A DNA stretch of 64,000 bases from Flavobacterium glaciei (GTDB lineage: Bacteria > Bacteroidota > Bacteroidia > Flavobacteriales > Flavobacteriaceae), in the NCBI RefSeq assembly GCF_003350545.1, contig NZ_QQBA01000002.1, positions 186,001 through 250,000 on the forward strand, read 5' to 3'. Made by a program: the position numbers and the translations under genes. Below the pieces are notes generated by a model. That model saw only the letters and a program-made list of their open reading frames with translations. It searched no databases and was not told the origin of the DNA. The stretch's first letter is position 1. Every line of letters begins with the position of its first letter. Positions 46,601 to 55,185 of the stretch are shown here, piece after piece.

Positions 46601-49520
46601 TGATGGGGGAGAAACTTGGGGGACAAACCCTAAAGCTACTAATCTACCTAATGGTTTTTATTATCCTAAAATTAAAAATGAATTTGGTTGTATCTCGGAA
46701 ACTATCAATTCAGTTCATTTCACTGAGGAGTATTTAACGGGATTTAATATTCAAGTTACTCAACCTACTTGCGAATCAGGAAACAAAGGAACTATTACAG
46801 TAGATCCTATTTTTGATCAATATAGTTTTGATGGTGGTATGACTTGGAGTCAATACAACACTGCTACAAATTTATCGGCTGGAAATTATTTAATTCAAGT
46901 AAAAAACAACTTAGGCTGTGAGTCTTGGTCGAGAGTTGAAACAATTTATCCTTTTTATTTACCTAATCCTACTTACACAACAACAAATCCCATTTGCGGA
47001 ACAGGTGGAAGCATTTCAATAACTACTCCAGCGGCATTATATAGCTTTGACAATGGTGCTACTTGGAGTACAAATTCTATTGCCCAAAATTTAGATTCAG
47101 GCTATTACTTAGTTATCATTAAAAATGAATTAGGATGCGAATCCTATCCTTTTAGTATTTATGTTCCCAAATTTTTTCTTAATGATCCTTTGTACTCAAT
47201 AATCCAACCTAATTGTGAATCATTAGGAACTATCACTATAAATACAAATGCTTCAGAGTATAGTATTGATAACGGAACCACTTGGTATACTAGTGGAACT
47301 TTTAATAATTTGCACCCAGGATCTTATGATTTGAAAATAAAAAACAATTTAGGATGCGAATCAAATTACAGTTCTGTCTATCTGTACAATGTAAATCTGC
47401 CTGCTCAGGAACCTGTTATTTCAATCCAACAGCCTAGTAGTTGTACTTCGTCAAAAGGAAAAATATCTGTAAATACTAATGCTAATCAATATAGTTTTGA
47501 TGACGGACTTACATGGTCCTCTAGCCCTACTGCTACAGATTTAGATCCAGGTGACTATTTTATTAAAATTAAAAATAGTTCTTCCGGATGCCCATCTCCA
47601 TCTGTTAAAGTAACTATCAATCCACCTCTTGATGCAGTAGAAATACCAAATTATGTCATTTCTCAACCAATAAGTTGTGCAAATCCCTTTGGATCAATTA
47701 GTATTACAAAAGTTGCCTTTGCTTATAGTTTTGATAATGGATTAAGTTGGACAACAAATGCTACTGCTACTAATTTACCTTCTGGACCCTATCAGATTAA
47801 GATTAAGAATTCTGCAGGCTGTGAATCAGAATCAGTTACAATTCAAATAAATTTACCTACGGACTTTCCTACTATCCCAACCTATACTATTACTCAACCA
47901 AATTGTAATAATTCTAAAGGGAAAATTACAATTAATACTGTAGCATCTGAATATAGTTTTGACAATGGTATCACATGGAATACTTTAGCAGTTTCAACTT
48001 TTTTAAATTCAGGAGAATATTTTATCAAAATCAAAAATGCTAATGGATGTATTTCCGATGCAATCAAAGCTACCATAATCTCTTTTATCAATTCGATACT
48101 GAAACCAACAATTAATACTCCCCAGACCTTTTGCATTCAACAAAATGCAATAATTAGCAGCATTGCTATTACGGGTCAAAATATAAAATGGTATAATGCT
48201 TTAACCAATGGAACTCTTTTATCAAACACAACTCCACTACAAAACGGAACCACTTATTATGCGTCTCAAACCATTAGTGGCTGCGAAAGCGAAAGAATTC
48301 CTGTCCTAATAAATATCAAAAATACTCCTGCTCCAACAGGAAATACAAATCAAACATTGTGTTCCAGTCAAAATCCAGCTCTAGAAAACATTGTGATTTC
48401 AGGAAATGCGATAAAATGGTATAATTCAGCCGGAATTCTTTTGTCCAATTCAACTTCTTTACAAGACGGTGTGACTTATTATGCTTCGCAAACAGAAAAC
48501 AATTGCGAAAGCCCTAATAAATTAGCTGTTACTATTTCATTAATAAACACTTTACCCGCAAATAATTATGAAGAATTATTTTGTGATGATTTGAATGACG
48601 GATCCGAGAAAGTGAATCTATCAATTTACGATTCTAAGTTAATTTCAAATACTTCAGGATATAGGTTTTCTTATTATTCAACTTTTTCAGGTGCAGAAAA
48701 TCAATTGACAGGTAATCAAATAACTAATTTTTCAAATTACAAATTAGCTTTAGGCGACAACAAAATCTATGTCCGTATCAATTCAAATACTCCTTGTTAT
48801 GCCATTGCTGAATTGAAATTAACTCTTGTATCGAAGCCAATTATTACAATTCCTGATGTTGTTCCCATTTGTGAAAACAATTCCATTACTATTGATGCTG
48901 GTTTAGGTTTCGACACTTATTTGTGGTCAACAGGCGCAACGACATCTTCGATACTTGTCACAGAACCAAAAAATTATTCTGTTACCGTTACTACTAATTA
49001 CAGTATAATTTCATGTTCGAATACTAAGAATTTTGAAGTACGTAAATCAAACATTGCCACCATTACTTCTGTAGAAGCACAAGATTGGACCGACAATCAG
49101 AATACAATCACCGTTTTTGCATCCGGCGAAGGTGATTTCGAATATTCAATTGATGGTACTCATTTTCAGGACAGCAATCAATTTTCAGCATTGTTTAGTG
49201 GCGAATATACCGTACATGTCCGAGACAAAAATGGTTGCGGAACCGCCACAGATGAAGTCTTTTTATTAATGTACCCCAAATATTTTACCCCAAACGGTGA
49301 TGGTTTTAATGATACTTGGAATATTAAATTTTCAGATTTGGAAACCAACTTGACTCTAAAAATATTTGACCGTTATGGAAAATTAATCACAGAATTAATC
49401 CAAAATAATGATTGGAACGGAACCATGAATGGATATGCCCTTCCTTCCGATGATTATTGGTTTATTGCAACAAGAGCAGATGGAAATGAATACAAAGGAC
49501 ATTTTAGTTTAAAGCGATAA
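43665..49520 (+). CDS. Giant T9SS type B surface protein with 15 SprB-like repeats
   Basis: This 1951-aa protein has a signal peptide (about 1-18) and an EF-hand-like NGIDDDGDGKIDLNDSDC motif. Residues about 50-265 look like a carbohydrate-binding-type jelly roll (NPSFEE...PNTEINAIMIGP). Residues about 343-1470 hold 15 tandem repeats of 60-75 residues with core YSFDNG.TW.TN....NL..G.Y...IKN..GCES. These resemble SprB repeats of gliding adhesins. Two Ig-like modules (IKWYN...YYASQT) and one more SprB-like unit precede the type B T9SS domain (YFTPNGDGFNDTW, IFDRYGKLI, GHFSLKR). It is probably a long surface fibre or adhesin. It stands alone, divergent from the radical SAM gene. Confidence 0.92.
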   Translation: MNLKLLFLFLLFSAFCSAQENCDNGIDDDGDGKIDLNDSDCICNNSVITSLLPNPSFEEKTNCPQGFDDILTINHWTKGTIPSPDYINKDCNVFNTIYTKNLENFPDGKGIVRAVYKNNKKEYIASKLSAPLVTGVNYQLTLNIATLMGIETTNLSKRFDFNFLAPTYVTLYGCNKKDNLPLYTNSDPSSFDQSWVEIGKVLYQPQTVWGEITISFIPNTEINAIMIGPEKTLPPSFNTDYEPSFLYDNLRLNTSENFGVTIIQSGNFCNNDLTLTANLNKTMNLVTTFQWYLNGIAINGATNKSYSIPSLKTNLGEYTVKVTDGNECFISSKITVNNSIPNPSVIVVQPSCQDTNGYIKVNEPGMEYSFDKGLAFLSDDNYVTKDLVWQTDANFVTKEYGKYYIQTRTSSGCISTPTIVTIDPPILLDRPAFSTIQPTCNSGGTITITTSASQFSFDNGTTWQNNAIKTNLPSGNYLLKIRNSSGCESFAQSVFLFPFYIESPAYTISQPTCNEGGTINISTPASEYSFDNGETWTTNSTASNLPNGYYNVRIKNENGCVSKPHIYQIYFNEYVNSYPEFKVNQPITCSETGIISFLKPSNKYSIDNGKTWQNTPIFSNLRPGNYFLKTQNALGCESLISEVKINFYLPKPTFTLVDASCATNGSITINSAAAFYSFNNGETWTTNPTASNLASGYYNIKIKNEIGCESDVEYAYLPPFYLDDPTFKIIDPNCETESKWSISITTPAASYSFDGGVTWSTNSTKSGLDYGTYFLKIKKSLGCESNFTAATINNTYFLEAPEFVATQPTCTTPGLVTITTPAAFYSFDDGATWSTDPNLIKYPNGSVSGFLRIKNKSGCISAANGFVLNPNFLDNLAYTIVQPTTCDSNATGSITITTSAALYSFDGGLSWSTNPTALNLPVGFKYQLKIKNAAGCESGNLVTEIMPFKIKEADFIVTNPSCGKGGTITITTPAPFYSFDGGETWGTNPKATNLPNGFYYPKIKNEFGCISETINSVHFTEEYLTGFNIQVTQPTCESGNKGTITVDPIFDQYSFDGGMTWSQYNTATNLSAGNYLIQVKNNLGCESWSRVETIYPFYLPNPTYTTTNPICGTGGSISITTPAALYSFDNGATWSTNSIAQNLDSGYYLVIIKNELGCESYPFSIYVPKFFLNDPLYSIIQPNCESLGTITINTNASEYSIDNGTTWYTSGTFNNLHPGSYDLKIKNNLGCESNYSSVYLYNVNLPAQEPVISIQQPSSCTSSKGKISVNTNANQYSFDDGLTWSSSPTATDLDPGDYFIKIKNSSSGCPSPSVKVTINPPLDAVEIPNYVISQPISCANPFGSISITKVAFAYSFDNGLSWTTNATATNLPSGPYQIKIKNSAGCESESVTIQINLPTDFPTIPTYTITQPNCNNSKGKITINTVASEYSFDNGITWNTLAVSTFLNSGEYFIKIKNANGCISDAIKATIISFINSILKPTINTPQTFCIQQNAIISSIAITGQNIKWYNALTNGTLLSNTTPLQNGTTYYASQTISGCESERIPVLINIKNTPAPTGNTNQTLCSSQNPALENIVISGNAIKWYNSAGILLSNSTSLQDGVTYYASQTENNCESPNKLAVTISLINTLPANNYEELFCDDLNDGSEKVNLSIYDSKLISNTSGYRFSYYSTFSGAENQLTGNQITNFSNYKLALGDNKIYVRINSNTPCYAIAELKLTLVSKPIITIPDVVPICENNSITIDAGLGFDTYLWSTGATTSSILVTEPKNYSVTVTTNYSIISCSNTKNFEVRKSNIATITSVEAQDWTDNQNTITVFASGEGDFEYSIDGTHFQDSNQFSALFSGEYTVHVRDKNGCGTATDEVFLLMYPKYFTPNGDGFNDTWNIKFSDLETNLTLKIFDRYGKLITELIQNNDWNGTMNGYALPSDDYWFIATRADGNEYKGHFSLKR
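44690..48080 (+). repeat. Fifteen diverged tandem coding repeats
   Basis: Each unit is about 180-225 bp and encodes the TITITTPAA.YSFDNG.TW core. Units are clearly related in protein but well diverged in DNA, so they are old and functionally constrained and not recent slippage products. Confidence 0.9.
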
Positions 49521-49605
49521 TTACTAATTTCCTAAACATATCTTAAACCAAAAAAACATAACTTTACTTTTTAGTACTTTAGCGACAAATTTAGAAACTC
49601 AAAAC

Positions 49606-51195
49606 ATGCCAACCGACTGTATCAGCTATCAAAATTCCGGATATTTCTCTTCCTTGATGAACGATTATTTAGATCAAAAGAACAATTTAGATTCTCTATA
49701 CAATAGATTTCCAAAGCTTGAGAACTTTGAAGATCAAATCCTTGAAAAGCAAAACAACTACGACAATAACAACAGATCCATTTTAGTTTCCACATTACAA
49801 AAACAATATTCAAAAATTGAAACTTCCGTTTTAACCAAACAAAATATTGAAGCTTTAAATAATCCAAATACATTCACCATCACAACAGGTCATCAGCTGA
49901 ATCTTTTTAGCGGACCTTTATATTTTTTGTATAAAATCATTTCGACAATTAATTTGACAACCGAATTAAAAGCGAAATATCCAACGTATAATTTTGTTCC
50001 CATTTATTGGATGGCAACCGAAGACCATGATTTTGAAGAAATTAATTATTTCAACTTTAAAGGTAAAAAATTCCGTTGGAACAAAGATAGCACAGGTCCT
50101 GTTGGGCGATTGTCCACCGAGGGCTTAGCTGAATTTCTTGAAGTATATATGCTTGAATTAGGTTCCAGTACGAATGCAGAAACAATAAAAAAACTATTTA
50201 CTGATTCCTATCTCAATCACGATAATTTAGCCGATGCTACTAGATTTTTGGCTAATGCGCTTTTTGGTGCGTATGGATTGGTTATTTTGGATGCTGATAA
50301 TCAAGATTTAAAACGCAACTTTATCCCTTTTGTAAAAGAAGAATTGCTGCATAAGTCTTCCCAAAAATTGGTATTGGAAACTGCCGAAAAATTAAAAGAG
50401 TATACCATTCAGGTAAATCCTCGTGAAATCAATTTGTTTTATATCGAAGATGACATCAGAGAACGTATCGTCTTTGAAAACGATAGATACAAAGTAAACC
50501 ACACTAAAATTGAGTTTTCTGAAACAGAAATTCTTACCCTTTTAGAAAATCATCCGGAAAAATTCAGTCCTAACGTCATTATGCGTCCATTATATCAAGA
50601 AGTGATTCTTCCTAATTTATGTTATATAGGCGGAGGAGGAGAAATTGCATATTGGTTAGAACTAAAATCGTTTTTTGCTGCTGCCAAAATAACATTCCCA
50701 ATACTTTTATTGAGAAACTCTGTACTATTGTCTACTGAAAAAGAAGCTAAAAAAGCAGACAAATTAGAATTGAATTGGGCGGATTTATTTTCGAAACAAG
50801 CCCATTTAGTCACCGCTAAAACCAAAGAATTATCGGATTTTCCAGTCGATTTAACGAATCTGAAAGCCCAATTACAAAAACAATTTCAAGAGCTCTATGA
50901 TGTAGCTAACAAAACTGATGAATCTTTCCTTGGAGCTGTAAAAGCACAGGAAACCAAACAGACCAAAGGATTAGAAAATTTAGAAAAACGCTTGCTTAAA
51001 GCGCAAAAAAGAAAGTTAAGTGATATTTTGCAACGCATCACTGCCTTGCAAAACGAGTTATTCCCCAACCAAAGTTTACAGGAACGACAAACTAATTTTT
51101 CGGAATTTTATTTGGAATACGGCGAAAATCTGATTCCTACTTTGATTAAAAAACTCAAACCCTTGGACAGTAAATTTGATATTATTGTACTTTAA
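49606..51195 (+). CDS. bshC: Bacillithiol biosynthesis cysteine-adding enzyme BshC
   Basis: This 529-aa protein is full length for BshC. TTGHQLNLFSGPLYFLYK (about 91-108) and PIYWMATEDHDFEEINYF are family signatures of the HUP-like core. The C-terminal half holds the long coiled coil (KAQETKQTKGLENLEKRLLKA). In the pathway it is assigned the last step, adding cysteine to glucosaminyl-malate. The role is mainly from genetics in other species. The bshA and bshB genes are not nearby. Confidence 0.93.
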   Translation: MPTDCISYQNSGYFSSLMNDYLDQKNNLDSLYNRFPKLENFEDQILEKQNNYDNNNRSILVSTLQKQYSKIETSVLTKQNIEALNNPNTFTITTGHQLNLFSGPLYFLYKIISTINLTTELKAKYPTYNFVPIYWMATEDHDFEEINYFNFKGKKFRWNKDSTGPVGRLSTEGLAEFLEVYMLELGSSTNAETIKKLFTDSYLNHDNLADATRFLANALFGAYGLVILDADNQDLKRNFIPFVKEELLHKSSQKLVLETAEKLKEYTIQVNPREINLFYIEDDIRERIVFENDRYKVNHTKIEFSETEILTLLENHPEKFSPNVIMRPLYQEVILPNLCYIGGGGEIAYWLELKSFFAAAKITFPILLLRNSVLLSTEKEAKKADKLELNWADLFSKQAHLVTAKTKELSDFPVDLTNLKAQLQKQFQELYDVANKTDESFLGAVKAQETKQTKGLENLEKRLLKAQKRKLSDILQRITALQNELFPNQSLQERQTNFSEFYLEYGENLIPTLIKKLKPLDSKFDIIVL

Positions 51196-51250
51196 TCAGA
51201 TAACGATTATTTGAATGCTAAATTTGTAAAAATATTCAATAAAAAAAACC

Positions 51251-51258
51251 TATTTTTG
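51251..51258 (+). promoter_or_regulatory. Putative -7 promoter element TATTTTTG of ndk
   Basis: It is an exact TAnnTTTG match 22 nt before the ndk ATG. A TTTG lies 24 nt further upstream (51223-51226), a little longer than the usual spacing. Confidence 0.6.
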
Positions 51259-51280
51259 CACAAAATTTAAAAATAAAAAG

Positions 51281-51700
51281 ATGGCTACTAATAGAACATT
51301 TACAATGATTAAGCCTGATGCTGTTGCTAACGGACACATCGGAAACATACTTGCAATGATTACAAATGCAGGTTTCAAAATCGTTTCTTTAAAATTGACA
51401 CAATTAACTGTTGCTGATGCTCAAGCATTTTATGCTGTTCACGCTGCAAGACCTTTCTACGGTGAATTAGTTGAATTCATGTCAAGAGGACCAATTGTTG
51501 CTGCAATTTTAGAAAAAGACAATGCAGTTGAAGATTTCAGAACTTTAATTGGTGCTACAAACCCAGCTGAAGCTGCTGAAGGAACTATCCGTAAAGCATA
51601 TGCAACTTCTATTGGAGAAAATGCAGTGCACGGTTCTGATAGTGATGAAAATGCAGCTATCGAAGGCGCGTTCCATTTTGCTGGAAGAGAGCAGTTCTAA
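51281..51700 (+). CDS. ndk: Nucleoside diphosphate kinase
   Basis: This 139-aa protein starts [18 protein letters not shown] with the active-site histidine H117 in [12 protein letters not shown]. It moves the gamma-phosphate between nucleoside triphosphates through phosphohistidine. Full length for the family. It has its own promoter motif and a very stable terminator downstream. Confidence 0.98.
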   Translation: MATNRTFTMIKPDAVANGHIGNILAMITNAGFKIVSLKLTQLTVADAQAFYAVHAARPFYGELVEFMSRGPIVAAILEKDNAVEDFRTLIGATNPAEAAEGTIRKAYATSIGENAVHGSDSDENAAIEGAFHFAGREQF

Positions 51701-51747
51701 TTATAGTTTCTTAGATAGTCAGATTTTTAGACTACTTAGATTCTTTA

Positions 51748-51785
51748 AAAGTAAAACCCGCTTCTATGAAGCGGGTTTTACTTTT
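51748..51785 (+). terminator. Long-stem terminator of ndk
   Basis: The stem AGTAAAACCCGCTTC/GAAGCGGGTTTTACT is 15 bp with a three-base loop TAT, followed by TTT. The A-rich left arm could also stop transcripts from the right. Confidence 0.85.
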
Positions 51786-51891
51786 AATCTAATTTTTAGC
51801 TCTTTTAAAATGTCATTTTTTTTCAAAAAAACTCAATATCTAACAATCGAAAATATCTAATCTATTCTAAAAATCTAACTATCTAAGAAGT

Positions 51892-52188
51892 CTAACGCAA
51901 AACCACATCCTTCACCACATCGCGTCTTAATTCCTCATTAATCATCGCCACAATTTTGGACTTTCCGTGACTTAATTCCTCACGCAAAACGGATGATGTT
52001 AACTCTACATAAAGCGTACTCCCTTTCAAAACTACATTATTTGTATAACTGTTTACACCATTCCCCATAAGGTTTTTCCAAGCATCTTTCACATCTATTT
52101 GGTCCATTCCGGGTTGCAGTTTATTCACTTGGATTATTTGTTTCAAAACATCCCCTATCGTACTTTGATTATTTAGTCGTTTTGCCAT
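51892..52188 (-). CDS. DUF721/DciA-like protein
   Basis: This 98-aa protein (TIGDVLKQIIQVNKLQPGMDQIDVKDAWKNL seen in pieces; LYVELTSSVLREELSHGK) matches the short DUF721 family. In other bacteria, proteins of this family (DciA) help load the replicative helicase. Short Bacteroidota forms are less studied. Its first 20 nt overlap the 3' end of the lipoprotein gene upstream, so the pair is cotranscribed. Confidence 0.85.
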   Translation of the reverse strand: MAKRLNNQSTIGDVLKQIIQVNKLQPGMDQIDVKDAWKNLMGNGVNSYTNNVVLKGSTLYVELTSSVLREELSHGKSKIVAMINEELRRDVVKDVVLR

Positions 52189-52609
52189 CGCCCATTAAAT
52201 TTATTGGTGTTGCTTTCTTATAATGATATTCTGTTTTTTCCTTGTTCAACAGCACTAATTCTTTAGCTGACAAAGCAATAACCTCCTCACTCCACTTCAT
52301 GTAAGGAGTTGAATAGTCTAAAAAAACTTTGTCATCATCAAATCGAACCGTTACATTTTCGAAGGCGTCATTTACTAAAAAAGTTCCATCTAGTTGTGGC
52401 ATCACTTTCTTCCGAATTCCTTTATTATCCTTAATTTCAAAAAAATCATAGACTTCATTCATCTTGTATTCTTTATCCTTTATGGAATCAAAAACAACTT
52501 TCTCCACTTCCCAATACCCATTTATTTTTGAAATGTCTTCTGGCTTTACTTTTTGCTGACAAGCCACGAAAAGAAATGCTAAAAATAAAATGCTAACTGT
52601 GTTTTTCAT
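52169..52609 (-). CDS. Lipocalin-like lipoprotein of unknown function
   Basis: This 146-aa protein has a lipobox (VACQQ near residue 17). The pattern NGYWEVEKVVF near the start and a run of beta-strands (GTFLVNDAFENVTVRFDDDKVFLDY seen in pieces) resemble lipocalin-like small lipoproteins. It overlaps the DUF721 gene by 20 nt. A dispersed repeat element sits just upstream. Confidence 0.75.
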   Translation of the reverse strand: MKNTVSILFLAFLFVACQQKVKPEDISKINGYWEVEKVVFDSIKDKEYKMNEVYDFFEIKDNKGIRKKVMPQLDGTFLVNDAFENVTVRFDDDKVFLDYSTPYMKWSEEVIALSAKELVLLNKEKTEYHYKKATPINLMGDGKTTK

Positions 52610-52624
52610 ATAATTGTTATTTTT

Positions 52625-52710
52625 AGGAGCTAATTCCTGCTGTACGCTATATCCATCTCGTTTTGAGAACGAGATGGGATGCCGCTTCCATCAGGGCTAG
52701 GCTATACGGG
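52625..52710 (-). repeat. Dispersed intergenic hairpin element, copy A
   Basis: On the minus strand it runs from TAGCCCTGATGGAAGCGG and ATCCC through a long hairpin (CATCTCG/CGAGATG, 52653-52677) to GATATAGCGTACAGCAGG and AATTAGCTCC. I remember elements with these ends as abundant between flavobacterial genes. It fills the spacer between two divergent genes. Confidence 0.75.
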
Positions 52711-52797
52711 TTAAATCACATTTAATCTAATTACAAAGTTACTCTTATTAAATTCAAAGAAAACAAAAATAGTAGAAACACATTAAACTATTTTCTA

Positions 52798-52805
52798 TAT
52801 TTTTG
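52798..52805 (+). promoter_or_regulatory. Putative -7 promoter element TATTTTTG
   Basis: It is an exact TAnnTTTG match 34 nt before the serine hydrolase ATG. Confidence 0.5.
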
Positions 52806-52839
52806 GTCTATAAGGAATTAGAATTAAATCAGTAGTAAA

Positions 52840-53916
52840 ATGTCAAAAATAATCTATAGTTTCCTCATCGTATTATTTTGTAGTAGCTGCAGTTCAGAAA
52901 ATAATGAAGCAACACCTACTCCCACTCCTGCAGAAACACTCTATTTTCCTCCACTTACTGGTACAATTTGGGAAACAAAATCTATCACAAGTTTAGGTTG
53001 GAAACAATCCGCAGTACAATCGTTATTGGATTATTTGAAACTCAAAAATTCAAAGTCCTTTATCATTCTTGTCAATGGTAGAATCGTTATGGAAAATTAT
53101 TTCAATGGACATGATGCTAACGCTTTTTGGTATTGGGCTAGCGCTGGTAAAACACTGACTACAGCAGTAACAGGAATTGCACAACAAGAAAATCTAATCA
53201 ACATCAATAATAAAGTTTCGCAATATATAGGAACTGGTTGGACGAGTTTGCCTTTAACTAAAGAGAATTTGATTACAAATAAACATCTACTTAGTATGAC
53301 TTCCGGATTAGATGACACTACCGATGATGTTGATCCTACAAGCCTAAAATATAAAGCAGATGCAGGGACACGTTGGGCGTACCATAATGTATATGTAAAA
53401 TTACAGGATGTTATTGCTCAAGCCAGTGGTCAAACATGGAATTCCTATTTCAATTCCAAATTGAAAGATAAAATAGGAATGGAGGGTGCGTGGTTTCAAT
53501 TAGGCAATAATTCTGTTTATAGAAGCAACACGCGTTCCATGGCGCGATTTGGATTATTAATCTACAATAAAGGAAAATGGGAAAACAATACAATAGTAAA
53601 TGAGAGCTTTATAAATGAAGCTACAAATACTTCTCAAAATATAAATCTGGGATACGGCTATTTATGGTGGTTGAATGGAAAATCAAGTTATCATTTACCT
53701 CAAAGCCAACTGCAGTTCAACGGTAGTTTAATACCCACAGCTCCATCCGATATGTTTATGGCGTTAGGAAAAAACGATCAAAAAATCTATATTATTCCAA
53801 GCAAGAAAATGGTCGTTATTAGAATGGGAGATGTCGCAAATCAAAATAATCCAACGTTTGCTTTATCTGATTTTGATGCAATTTTATGGCAAAAAATTAG
53901 TGCTTTATATCAGTAA
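52840..53916 (+). CDS. Serine hydrolase of the beta-lactamase/class C family, lipoprotein
   Basis: This 358-aa protein has a lipobox (SSCSS near residue 17) and a Thr-Pro linker (TPTPTPA). The nucleophile motif S101-A-G-K104 and Tyr motif Y181-H-N183 are those of the serine beta-lactamase/penicillin-binding-like fold. The third motif is less clear. Members include esterases and D-amino-acid peptidases, so antibiotic resistance should not be assumed. The envelope location follows from the lipobox. Its stop codon is 2 nt from the convergent small membrane protein gene. Confidence 0.9.
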   Translation: MSKIIYSFLIVLFCSSCSSENNEATPTPTPAETLYFPPLTGTIWETKSITSLGWKQSAVQSLLDYLKLKNSKSFIILVNGRIVMENYFNGHDANAFWYWASAGKTLTTAVTGIAQQENLININNKVSQYIGTGWTSLPLTKENLITNKHLLSMTSGLDDTTDDVDPTSLKYKADAGTRWAYHNVYVKLQDVIAQASGQTWNSYFNSKLKDKIGMEGAWFQLGNNSVYRSNTRSMARFGLLIYNKGKWENNTIVNESFINEATNTSQNINLGYGYLWWLNGKSSYHLPQSQLQFNGSLIPTAPSDMFMALGKNDQKIYIIPSKKMVVIRMGDVANQNNPTFALSDFDAILWQKISALYQ

Positions 53917-53918
53917 AT

Positions 53919-54095
53919 TTATTTGCTTTTCAAACGTTTCATAAAACCTATAACAAAGAAAACCAAACCAATTATTAATAAAAAATAATAGAATCCAAGA
54001 CTTTTGTCTCGAACAAGATTTGCCAATATAAAAGAAATAATACTCACTAAATAAAGATACATTGGAGGTGTATTTTTCAAAGAAGAGAAATCCAT
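53919..54095 (-). CDS. Small two-helix membrane protein downstream of ftsY
   Basis: This is a 58-aa protein (MDFSSLKNTPPMYLYLVSII...) from ATG 54095 to TAA 53919. Two hydrophobic helices (about 12-28 and 34-52) are joined by the short loop LVRDKSLG. The end MKRLKSK is positive, predicting a cytoplasmic C-terminus. It starts 8 nt after the ftsY stop, so it is probably the last gene of that transcript. Function unknown; position suggests a link to membrane targeting. Confidence 0.75.
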   Translation of the reverse strand: MDFSSLKNTPPMYLYLVSIISFILANLVRDKSLGFYYFLLIIGLVFFVIGFMKRLKSK

Positions 54096-54103
54096 TCTAA
54101 TTA

Positions 54104-55057
54104 TTATTTAAAAAAACTATCTACAAACTCATACTTATTAAAAACCTGCAAATCTTCAATTCCCTCACCTACACCAATATATTTTACAGGAATTTGAAAT
54201 TGATCGGAGATTCCAATAACAACACCACCTTTTGCAGTTCCATCCAGTTTAGTAACGGCTAAACAAGTAACTTCAGTAGCAGCGGTAAATTGTTTCGCTT
54301 GTTCAAAAGCATTTTGACCAGTTGATCCATCTAAAACTAATAACACATCGTGTGGTGCATCACCCACAACCTTTTGCATAACTCGTTTGACTTTTGTCAA
54401 TTCGTTCATTAAATTAATCTTGTTGTGCAAACGACCTGCAGTGTCAATAATTACAATATCGGCATTTTGCGCCACAGCTGATTGCAAGGTATCAAAAGCT
54501 ACCGATGCAGGATCACTACCCATTTCTTGACGAACAATAGGAACTCCTACTCTATCAGCCCATATTTGTAACTGGTCGATAGCTGCAGCACGAAATGTAT
54601 CGGCAGCACCCAAAACCACATTATAGCCTTGCTTTTTAAATTGATACGCTAATTTACCAATGGTAGTCGTTTTTCCAACACCATTTACCCCAACAACCAT
54701 TAAAACATAAGGTTTAGTCTGAATTGGAATTACAAATTCAGTAGCTTCACCTGTATTAGTCTCTGACAATAAAGCAGCAATCTCTTCTCTAAGAATTTGA
54801 TTCAATTCTTCTATACCTAAGTATTTATCTGAAGCAACACGGTTTTCGATTCTAGTGATTATCTTTAAAGTTGTGTTTACACCAACATCCGAGGCAACAA
54901 GGATTTCCTCTAAATTATCTAAGACTTCATCATCCACTTTTGACTTTCCGGCAACAGCTTTGGTTAACTTCGAAAAGAAATTTGTTTTTGATTTTTCAAG
55001 ACCTTTGTCTAATGTTTCTTTTTTCTCTGATGAAAATATTCTTTTGAAAAAACTCAT
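54104..55057 (-). CDS. ftsY: Signal recognition particle receptor FtsY
   Basis: This 317-aa SRP-type GTPase has the NG domain complete: GVNGVGKTTTIGKLA (P-loop), DTFRAAAIDQLQ, DTAGRLHNKINLM and TKLDGTAKGG. The acidic A domain is almost absent, as in Bacteroidota. It docks SRP-ribosome complexes at the SecYEG membrane site. The upstream ribosomal protein unit has its own terminator (55132-55166), so ftsY and the small membrane gene may form a separate transcript. Confidence 0.97.
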   Translation of the reverse strand: MSFFKRIFSSEKKETLDKGLEKSKTNFFSKLTKAVAGKSKVDDEVLDNLEEILVASDVGVNTTLKIITRIENRVASDKYLGIEELNQILREEIAALLSETNTGEATEFVIPIQTKPYVLMVVGVNGVGKTTTIGKLAYQFKKQGYNVVLGAADTFRAAAIDQLQIWADRVGVPIVRQEMGSDPASVAFDTLQSAVAQNADIVIIDTAGRLHNKINLMNELTKVKRVMQKVVGDAPHDVLLVLDGSTGQNAFEQAKQFTAATEVTCLAVTKLDGTAKGGVVIGISDQFQIPVKYIGVGEGIEDLQVFNKYEFVDSFFK

Positions 55058-55131
55058 TGTATAAATAGTATTAAGAATGAAGTATTTAGGTTTAAAGAAC
55101 CAATACGTTTTTCTAATTGTAAATATAGAAA

Positions 55132-55166
55132 ATAAAAAAGCTACTTCCGAATGAAAGTAGCTTTTC
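55132..55166 (-). terminator. Terminator of the rpmB-rpmG-DUF4295 unit
   Basis: On the minus strand AAAAGCTACTT pairs with AAGTAGCTTTT around a short loop, followed by a T-run. It lies 20 nt after the DUF4295 stop. Confidence 0.8.
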
Positions 55167-55185
55167 TATATAATGTGATTGTTAA

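Noticed and set aside
44690-48080. Regularly spaced repeats that could suggest a CRISPR or satellite array
   Set aside because: The units are coding, diverged in DNA and conserved as protein. There are no constant short repeats with unique spacers.
52840-53916. Antibiotic-resistance beta-lactamase
   Set aside because: The SxxK and YxN motifs fit the wider serine hydrolase family. The lipoprotein form and lack of a clear third motif do not support a resistance claim.
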